NCBI GenBank assembly: GCA_002401295.1
Contig: NVSR01000043.1
Span: 1 to 19,857, forward strand
Direction of reading: 5' to 3'
Length of the DNA stretch: 19,857 nt
DNA from: SAR324 cluster bacterium
Lineage (GTDB): Bacteria > SAR324 > XYD2-FULL-50-16
Position numbers and translations under genes: made by a program. The notes beneath the pieces are model-generated. The model saw nothing but the letters and a program-made list of their open reading frames with translations. It ran no database searches and was not told the origin of the DNA. Positions 15,097 to 19,857 of the stretch are shown piece after piece. Each line of letters starts with the position of its first letter. Within the stretch, counting starts at the first letter, position 1.

Positions 15097-15825
15097 ATGA
15101 TGAAATACTTCTTACTACCTTTGATTCTATTCTTGACTCCTACCGCCTATGGCGCGGTTTCAGTAGAAAGCCTGATTGATCAAGTAGATCAATATCGAGG
15201 TTACCCCGAGTCTCCTTTTGAGGTCACCCTACTGGTTCACAGCAAACGCCCTAATAAACCAGTTCAAAAATATAAACTTGCCGTTAAAGTTAAGGGGGAA
15301 AAATCCATTGTTAAATTCCTGGCTCCTGCAAGACAAAAAGGACGGGCAATCCTCAAAGAAGGAAATAATATGTGGTTTCACATCCCACGGACTCGTCGTG
15401 TGATTCGAATTTCCCCCACTCAACGCTTGCTGGGAGAGGCTAGTAATGGAGATGTGGCCTCCACGAATTTTAAAAATGATTACACCGCTGAACTCGTGGG
15501 TGAAGAGACAGTTGAAAAAACGCTCAGCTACAAGCTCCATCTCAAAGCCACTAGTAGAAAGATCAATTATGCCACCATCGACCTTTGGATTGACAAATCT
15601 ACGGGAAAACCAGTCAAAAGCAACCATTACGCCATTTCAGGGAAATTATTAAAAGTGGCCTTTTATAAGGCATTCCAAAACACAGAGTCAGGAGAAAAGC
15701 TGCATAAATTACTCTTGGTAAATCCCTTGAGAAAAGGTCAATATACCTGGATGATTTACAATAATTACAAACAGGTAAATTTACCAGATCAGCTTTTCCG
15801 CAAAGAGAGTTTGAACCGTCTTTAA
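15097..15825 (+). CDS. LolA-like outer-membrane lipoprotein-sorting protein
   Basis: This 242-residue protein has a signal peptide (about 1-19, ending T-A-Y-G-A). The mature part is a beta-rich fold of the LolA/LolB-like group: V-K-G-E-K-S-I-V-K-F-L-A-P, then G-N-N-M-W-F-H-I-P-R-T-R-R-V-I-R-I, G-D-V-A-S-T-N-F, and W-I-D-K-S-T-G-K-P-V-K. This is the common pattern of outer-membrane lipoprotein-sorting proteins that accompany permeases or RND pumps in operons. An ATG at 15082 is in frame, but ATG 15097 has AAGGA six bases upstream and gives a cleaner signal peptide; ATG 15100 is also possible. Likely role: periplasmic carrier of a lipid or lipidated substrate between the ABC permease and the barrel protein. 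Confidence 0.85.
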   Translation: MMKYFLLPLILFLTPTAYGAVSVESLIDQVDQYRGYPESPFEVTLLVHSKRPNKPVQKYKLAVKVKGEKSIVKFLAPARQKGRAILKEGNNMWFHIPRTRRVIRISPTQRLLGEASNGDVASTNFKNDYTAELVGEETVEKTLSYKLHLKATSRKINYATIDLWIDKSTGKPVKSNHYAISGKLLKVAFYKAFQNTESGEKLHKLLLVNPLRKGQYTWMIYNNYKQVNLPDQLFRKESLNRL

Positions 15826-15840
15826 AGAAGCTAGTGCCCG

Positions 15841-15863
15841 GATCAAAAGGTGATCTCTGATCA
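15841..15863. other. Overlapping inverted repeats between LolA-like and barrel genes
   Basis: GATCA (15841-15845), TGATC (15851-15855) and GATCA (15859-15863) can form two mutually exclusive small hairpins just after the LolA-like gene. Stems are only five pairs. This may shape mRNA processing or translation of the next gene; chance is also possible. Confidence 0.3.
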
Positions 15864-15917
15864 TCTCAACTATTGAATCATAGTTTTCCCCAGTCACAAA
15901 CGAGCCTAGAGTTGTCT

Positions 15918-17366
15918 ATGAGTTTTGCTAAAGCTTTCCTTGCCTGTCTGCTCTTACTGGGCACAGGGTCCGTCAGCTTCCTGCCCAGTTCTTTCGCGGA
16001 GAATTATTCTGATTCAATCCATATGGATGATCTCAATCCATATGGAATTGAAGGAGAAATAGTGCTGGAAAAGGACACAGACGGTGCCTATCCGGACCCA
16101 ATGGAGATGGATGACTTTCAACCCTCTGAAGTTGAGGATGAAGCAATCGAGGAAAATGATTTCTTAGAATCATTGATGCTCACTATTGATACGGAGTTTC
16201 GTTTCAAGGAAAAACGAGTTGATTTACTGACCAATCCCAACAACCAGCTTCTGGACTATGAACAGAGAGAACATACCGGAATGATTGATCTGGAGTGGAA
16301 TCCACAATTGGGAGAATTCTTAACCTTTCGCAGCCGAGAGATACTCCAATATCGTCAAGTAGATCAGGATGACGAAGTAAATGGTTTTCTACTTGAAGGG
16401 TATCTCCAATGGGAAAATGAGGCGCGAACCTGGGCCGTTGACCTGGGAAAGAAAAAGATCGAATGGAGCAGTGGCTTTGCCTGGAGCCCAGCAAATGTAC
16501 TGATTCCTAAGGAAGAAACTCCTTCCAATGATATTCTTGAACAAGCTGGTATTGAAATGCTGCAGCTGGAATCTGTCTGGAATAATATAACAATCACAGC
16601 CTTGGCCGCAAAATTGGAAACGGATAATGTGGAGAATGGTCGCCAATATGCGGCACGATCCTCCTTGAACTTTGATCCCTGGGAGTTGGCTCTGATCTAC
16701 CATCAGGCACAAGAACAATCCCCTGTGGCCGGAATGTCTCTGAATGGGTTAATAACGGACGAAATGGAGCTTCACATTGAATGGATGCTGACTCAAGAAC
16801 GGAATCGTAAAACCCCCGGACAAAAGTCTGTAGATCAAGGACCATCCCTTCTGCAATGGTACGACTATGAAACTGCAGATAAGGAACAAGAGTTCTACCA
16901 ATTCCTGCTAGGTGGCCGTCATACCTTCAAGAATGATTCTAATCTAACCTTAGAATTTTTGCATGACTCTCATGGCTACAATAATCAAGAATGGGAAATC
17001 ATCAAAAAAGGAATTCAGTTTTCTAATCAAGCATTAAAAACAAAAACGTCGGATCCTTTGGAAGCAGCCCATGCAGGATTCCTGAAAAATACCGCTGAAG
17101 CAATCAAGCAGGGCGTATTACGGCAAAACTATCTATTCTTACGCTGGGATAGTGGAGAATCCAGCAACTTATGGCGTTGGCAGCAAGTGGTTATTTTAAA
17201 TCTGGATGATAGTAGCCAGTTGTATCGTTCTGTTCTCTCCAAAGCTTGGAATGATTATATCCAGAGTGAAGCGGCAATCACTGTCTTTCAAGGTGGAGAG
17301 TTGACCGAATATGGTCTTTCCCCCTACAAGGGTATTGGTTCAATTTCCATAGAAATCAGTTTCTAA
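15918..17366 (+). CDS. Outer-membrane beta-barrel-like protein of export operon
   Basis: This 482-residue protein has a signal peptide (about 1-27, ending S-S-F-A). The mature N-terminus is strongly acidic, with two related segments (M-D-D-L-N-P ... L-E-K-D and M-D-D-F-Q-P ... E-E-N-D). The remainder alternates polar and aromatic residues in amphipathic strands (for example F-L-T-F-R-S-R-E-I-L-Q-Y; N-Y-L-F-L-R-W-D), and the last residue is F, a typical outer-membrane barrel ending. It is broadly like DUF1302-type or porin-like proteins found with lipoprotein-sorting genes, but I cannot name the family. The frame opens at a TTG (15873); ATG 15918 gives a proper signal peptide. It ends 9 bases before the kinase gene. 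Likely the outer-membrane partner of the ABC/LolA-like system. Confidence 0.72.
   Translation: MSFAKAFLACLLLLGTGSVSFLPSSFAENYSDSIHMDDLNPYGIEGEIVLEKDTDGAYPDPMEMDDFQPSEVEDEAIEENDFLESLMLTIDTEFRFKEKRVDLLTNPNNQLLDYEQREHTGMIDLEWNPQLGEFLTFRSREILQYRQVDQDDEVNGFLLEGYLQWENEARTWAVDLGKKKIEWSSGFAWSPANVLIPKEETPSNDILEQAGIEMLQLESVWNNITITALAAKLETDNVENGRQYAARSSLNFDPWELALIYHQAQEQSPVAGMSLNGLITDEMELHIEWMLTQERNRKTPGQKSVDQGPSLLQWYDYETADKEQEFYQFLLGGRHTFKNDSNLTLEFLHDSHGYNNQEWEIIKKGIQFSNQALKTKTSDPLEAAHAGFLKNTAEAIKQGVLRQNYLFLRWDSGESSNLWRWQQVVILNLDDSSQLYRSVLSKAWNDYIQSEAAITVFQGGELTEYGLSPYKGIGSISIEISF
16015..16046 (+). repeat. 13-base direct repeat in two reading frames
   Basis: CAATCCATATGGA occurs at 16015-16027 and 16034-16046, offset by 19 bases, so the copies are read in different frames: S-I-H-M-D in the first, N-P-Y-G in the second. 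It lies in the acidic N-terminal segment of the barrel-like protein and contains the palindrome TCCATATGGA. It looks like a small slippage-type duplication. Confidence 0.7.
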
Positions 17367-17375
17367 GAGCTAGCT

Positions 17376-18449
17376 ATGATGAGAATACCCCCCTATCAGA
17401 TCTTTTCTAGTGACAACCGACTCTGGGAATATTTCCGCTGGATGCTCGCCGGAGCTTTTGTCTGCACTTTCATGATCAAAAGTGCACCGTTGCTGAGCCT
17501 CTCTCTATTCCAAAAATTCCTATTTGAAGGAATCGTCTGGATCTGTATTGGCTCTTGTGTCATCGCTGGTTCGAAGGTCTACCGAAAGCTCTCCTCCTCT
17601 TCTGCTTATGCCGCCAGTATTTTCTTCACGGCACTGATCGGCACTCTGATTGGATTCCCTTTGGCTTTATTACTGGGTGGTAATCTTTCCTTCCTGACAG
17701 AACCGGAAGCTATCACTCATTTGAGAAGCCCATTTACTTGGAATTATTTATCCGGTGTCGCTGTGAGCAGTGTTTTCCTCTTCAAGGAGGCTGCTTCCAT
17801 CATTCAGACTGAAGTCCAAAAAGAGAAGGTGAAGAATCTAGCTCAAGAGAAGGAAGTTGCTGAAATTAATCTTAAATTTTTGCAGGCACAGATTGAACCT
17901 CATTTTCTTTTCAATACCTTATCCAATATTCTGAGCCTTTTAGAAGAAGAGCCCGTAAAAGGTAGAAAAATGTTGTTGGACCTGACCCAATACTTGCGTA
18001 GCACCCTCTCAAAGATCAGAAGCGAACACGTAACCTTAGAACAAGAAGAAGAGATGTTGCTGAAATATCTGAACATTCATCAGATCAGAATGGATGAACG
18101 CTTGGATTTTGAGATTAACATTCCTGATTCTATGAAACATTTTCTGATTCCCCCCATGCTGCTACAACCTTTGGTGGAAAACTCCTTGAAACATGGTCTG
18201 GAACCGAAAATCAAAGGGGGCAAAATTTGGATCAAAGGAAGTTACGATCAAAAAAATATTAAAATTGAAGTCATTGATAATGGGATTGGTCTCCAAACAG
18301 AGACCTCTAATGGATTGGGTATTGAAAATGTAAAAAAAAGACTCAAAGCTTGTTTCGGTGGACAAGGAAAAATCATTCTTCAAGAAAACTATCCTTCGGG
18401 CCTAAAAATTTCTATGGAGTTTCCCAATGAAAGCAGTCATCGCGGATGA
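17376..18449 (+). CDS. LytS-type sensor histidine kinase
   Basis: This 357-residue membrane kinase belongs to the LytS/His_kinase (PF06580-type) group. The N-terminal half has about four hydrophobic segments (about 23-40, 48-65, 78-101, 122-138) with very short loops, so it may sense within the membrane. A short coiled helix leads to the phospho-acceptor H176 in I-E-P-H-F-L-F-N. An HATPase domain follows, with N269 in L-V-E-N-S-L-K-H-G, D301-N-G-I-G, and G313-L-G-I-E-N-V. All catalytic residues are intact. It starts 9 bases after the barrel gene and overlaps the regulator gene by 23 bases, so it belongs to the export operon. Likely input: the state of the envelope or the transported lipid. 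Confidence 0.93.
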   Translation: MMRIPPYQIFSSDNRLWEYFRWMLAGAFVCTFMIKSAPLLSLSLFQKFLFEGIVWICIGSCVIAGSKVYRKLSSSSAYAASIFFTALIGTLIGFPLALLLGGNLSFLTEPEAITHLRSPFTWNYLSGVAVSSVFLFKEAASIIQTEVQKEKVKNLAQEKEVAEINLKFLQAQIEPHFLFNTLSNILSLLEEEPVKGRKMLLDLTQYLRSTLSKIRSEHVTLEQEEEMLLKYLNIHQIRMDERLDFEINIPDSMKHFLIPPMLLQPLVENSLKHGLEPKIKGGKIWIKGSYDQKNIKIEVIDNGIGLQTETSNGLGIENVKKRLKACFGGQGKIILQENYPSGLKISMEFPNESSHRG

Positions 18450-19185
18450 TGAAAAAGCACTCAGAACACATTTGATCAAAAAACTCCGCCTACTTTGGCC
18501 GGAACTAGTGATCTGCCATGAAGCTTCCAATGGAATCGAGGCTTTAGAGTCGATTCAACAGTACCAACCGGATGTTGCTTTCCTCGACATAAAAATGCCG
18601 GGCAAGACAGGAATCGAGGTAGCTCGTCAAATAGATAAATCCTGCCAAATTGTATTCATCACTGCTTTTGATCATTATGCGGTGGAGGCTTTTGAGAATG
18701 AAGCCATCGATTACCTGCTTAAACCTATTACAGACCAAAGACTCAACAAAACAATTCAAAGATTAAAAGAAAGTCTTTCCCAAAAGAAGTCTGATCCTGC
18801 GGCAATGCAGCAGGCAATGTTACGAGCCCTCAATAGTATCCAAGAGGAGAAAGTACCTAATTATCTGACTTGGATTAAAGCATCAGCGGATGATGGCATT
18901 CAACTAATCTCGGTTGAAGATATCGAGTACTTTTACGCTGAAGAAAAATATACTATCGTCGTCAATCAAAATGGAGAGTTTCTCATCAGAAAAACCATCA
19001 AGACACTTGCACAAGAACTGGATCCTGACCAATTTTGGCAGATTCATCGAGGAACCATTGTTAATGTCAACTTCATTGAAACAGTGAAACGCTCCTTCAC
19101 CGGACAGCTGCAGGTCAAACTGAAGACAGGATCGAAGGATCTCAGCGTCAGCCGTGGTTATGCGCACTTATTCAAACAAATGTGA
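18427..19185 (+). CDS. LytTR-family response regulator
   Basis: This 252-residue regulator has a receiver domain (1-120) with the acidic pair D7-D8, phospho-acceptor D54, T80 and K100-P. A linker follows, and a C-terminal LytTR DNA-binding domain at about 147-250 containing I-E-Y-F-Y-A-E, the R-K-T-I-K-T-L segment and H-R-G-T-I-V-N-V-N-F-I. LytTR proteins bind pairs of short direct repeats rather than palindromes. Overlap with the kinase gene marks them as a cognate pair. Direct-repeat candidates in this window are the 50-base tandem duplication at 11223-11322 and, less likely, the ACAACGG repeats at 4896-4962. Autoregulation of the export operon is the simplest expectation. Confidence 0.94.
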   Translation: MKAVIADDEKALRTHLIKKLRLLWPELVICHEASNGIEALESIQQYQPDVAFLDIKMPGKTGIEVARQIDKSCQIVFITAFDHYAVEAFENEAIDYLLKPITDQRLNKTIQRLKESLSQKKSDPAAMQQAMLRALNSIQEEKVPNYLTWIKASADDGIQLISVEDIEYFYAEEKYTIVVNQNGEFLIRKTIKTLAQELDPDQFWQIHRGTIVNVNFIETVKRSFTGQLQVKLKTGSKDLSVSRGYAHLFKQM

Positions 19186-19222
19186 GGGATTACTCTCCTC
19201 AAGATATTGACTATGAAACCTT

Positions 19223-19306
19223 AAATATTTGTATTTAGTGCATGTGAAGAAAAAGTGAGTTCGCTGCTCAGTGAACCACTAGAACTCCCCGATTAAACAA
19301 ATATTT
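19223..19306. repeat. 10-base inverted repeat after the regulator gene
   Basis: AAATATTTGT (19223-19232) and its perfect reverse complement ACAAATATTT (19297-19306) flank about 64 bases between the LytTR gene and the next gene. Both lie in AT-rich surroundings with near matches around them. They could be paired binding sites or a long-range stem; the low complexity limits confidence. Confidence 0.35.
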
Positions 19307-19339
19307 TAGCCCTGATCCTCCTTGCGTCAGAATATTATC

Positions 19340-19363
19340 AGGAGCAGCCAGGCTGCTGCTCCT
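19340..19363. terminator. Strong GC-rich hairpin after the operon
   Basis: AGGAGCAGC (19340-19348) pairs with GCTGCTCCT (19355-19363) around a six-base loop. An overlapping perfect 7-1-7 palindrome, AGCAGCCAGGCTGCT, is also present. It lies between the regulator gene and the next gene. No T-run follows on the plus strand, so it may be a factor-assisted end or an mRNA-stabilising hairpin. Confidence 0.55.
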
Positions 19364-19420
19364 CAATTCACCTTCTTCCTATAATTTGCGGTTATAGACG
19401 GAGTATTCTCAAGAGTATTG

Positions 19421-19857
19421 ATGAAAAAACGAATTCCTCTTTTTTTAAAATTTCTTTTTTGTTTTGAGCTGGCGGCCTTTGCCCTCGTACCCGATCGACG
19501 ACGGCCACAGAAATCAAGTGAGCCCAATCGATATTATGTGGTCCCCTGGTATATCCATATTGAGGGAGTTGGCAGTCTTACGGGAGGTGTTGCTGGTATT
19601 GCTAACATACTTGACTCAGGTACAAACGCCGCCTTTGTTTCCTTTCAGAATGATGAATTCCACATTAAAATCTGGGGGATTGATGACTTATATTTATTGG
19701 GAAATTATAAAAGTTGGTCGAGTATTACTCTTTCTGGAGGTGTTACCAATATCAAGCTCAATGAATTGGATTCTTATGGGGTTGGTCCAGATTCCAGTAG
19801 TGAACCCTCAAAAGTCAAAGGTACATTCCAGTTTAAAGCAGTGCAATTGCAATGGAA
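19421..19857 (+). CDS. Outer-membrane-type protein, cut by window end
   Basis: The first 145 residues of an exported protein are visible; the frame stays open to the window edge. A signal peptide is clear: basic M-K-K-R, then a hydrophobic run rich in F and L, ending A-A-F-A. The mature part has alternating strands with glycines (I-E-G-V-G-S-L-T-G-G-V-A-G-I) and F/W/Y-rich segments, as in outer-membrane barrels. I do not recognise the family from this part; a BamA/surface-antigen-like barrel is one possibility. A weak ribosome site (AAGAG) lies five bases before the ATG. It follows the LytTR gene in the same direction after 235 bases and a hairpin, so it may be a separate unit and possibly a target of that regulator. 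Confidence 0.65.
   Translation, partial: MKKRIPLFLKFLFCFELAAFALVPDRRRPQKSSEPNRYYVVPWYIHIEGVGSLTGGVAGIANILDSGTNAAFVSFQNDEFHIKIWGIDDLYLLGNYKSWSSITLSGGVTNIKLNELDSYGVGPDSSSEPSKVKGTFQFKAVQLQW

Overview
The window is chromosomal DNA from a Gram-negative (diderm) bacterium. The evidence is a periplasmic di-haem peroxidase with a signal peptide, two outer-membrane-type proteins, a lipoprotein with a lipobox, and a MacB/LolCDE-like ABC system with a LolA-like partner. Base composition is moderately AT-rich. I saw no rRNA, tRNA, transposase, integrase or CRISPR array. The lineage cannot be fixed from this sequence alone; the gene content suggests a non-model, possibly deep-branching proteobacterial-type diderm.

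Region 1 (1-2040) is an oxidative-stress locus. A di-haem cytochrome c peroxidase lies behind a promoter that overlaps a perfect 19-base PerR-type operator. A Fur/PerR-family regulator follows. It keeps all five regulatory metal ligands but lacks the cysteine structural-zinc site.

Region 2 (2040-6290) holds a CBS-pair protein, a convergent large lipoprotein with a FlgO/CsgG-like middle, and a divergently read TraB/PrgY/GumN-family membrane protein. Gene ends here carry copies of one GC-rich palindromic repeat family (2838-2919 and 6147-6220).

Region 3 (6290-10653) holds a GerW/YtfJ-family protein translationally coupled to a DUF2953-like membrane protein, a pair best known from spore formers. 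Next is a 1094-residue protein with DUF4912-like segments fused to a GH57 alpha-glucan-acting domain.

Region 4 (10728-11420) holds an ArsR-family repressor with the two-cysteine spacing of sulfide/persulfide sensors (BigR/SqrR type). It is followed by about 350 bases without a gene, containing a hairpin, a palindrome and a 50-base tandem duplication.

Region 5 (11421-19185) is the most interesting block: eight co-directional genes that look like one operon. They encode a TPR-like exported protein, a LolD/MacB-type ATPase, a second helical exported protein, one LolC/E-like permease, a LolA-like lipoprotein-sorting protein, an outer-membrane barrel-like protein, and a LytS-type histidine kinase overlapping a LytTR response regulator. 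The set covers inner membrane, periplasm and outer membrane and carries its own two-component switch. It reads as a self-contained envelope export or lipid/lipoprotein trafficking system of unknown substrate. The window ends in a second outer-membrane-type gene, cut by the edge (19421 onward).
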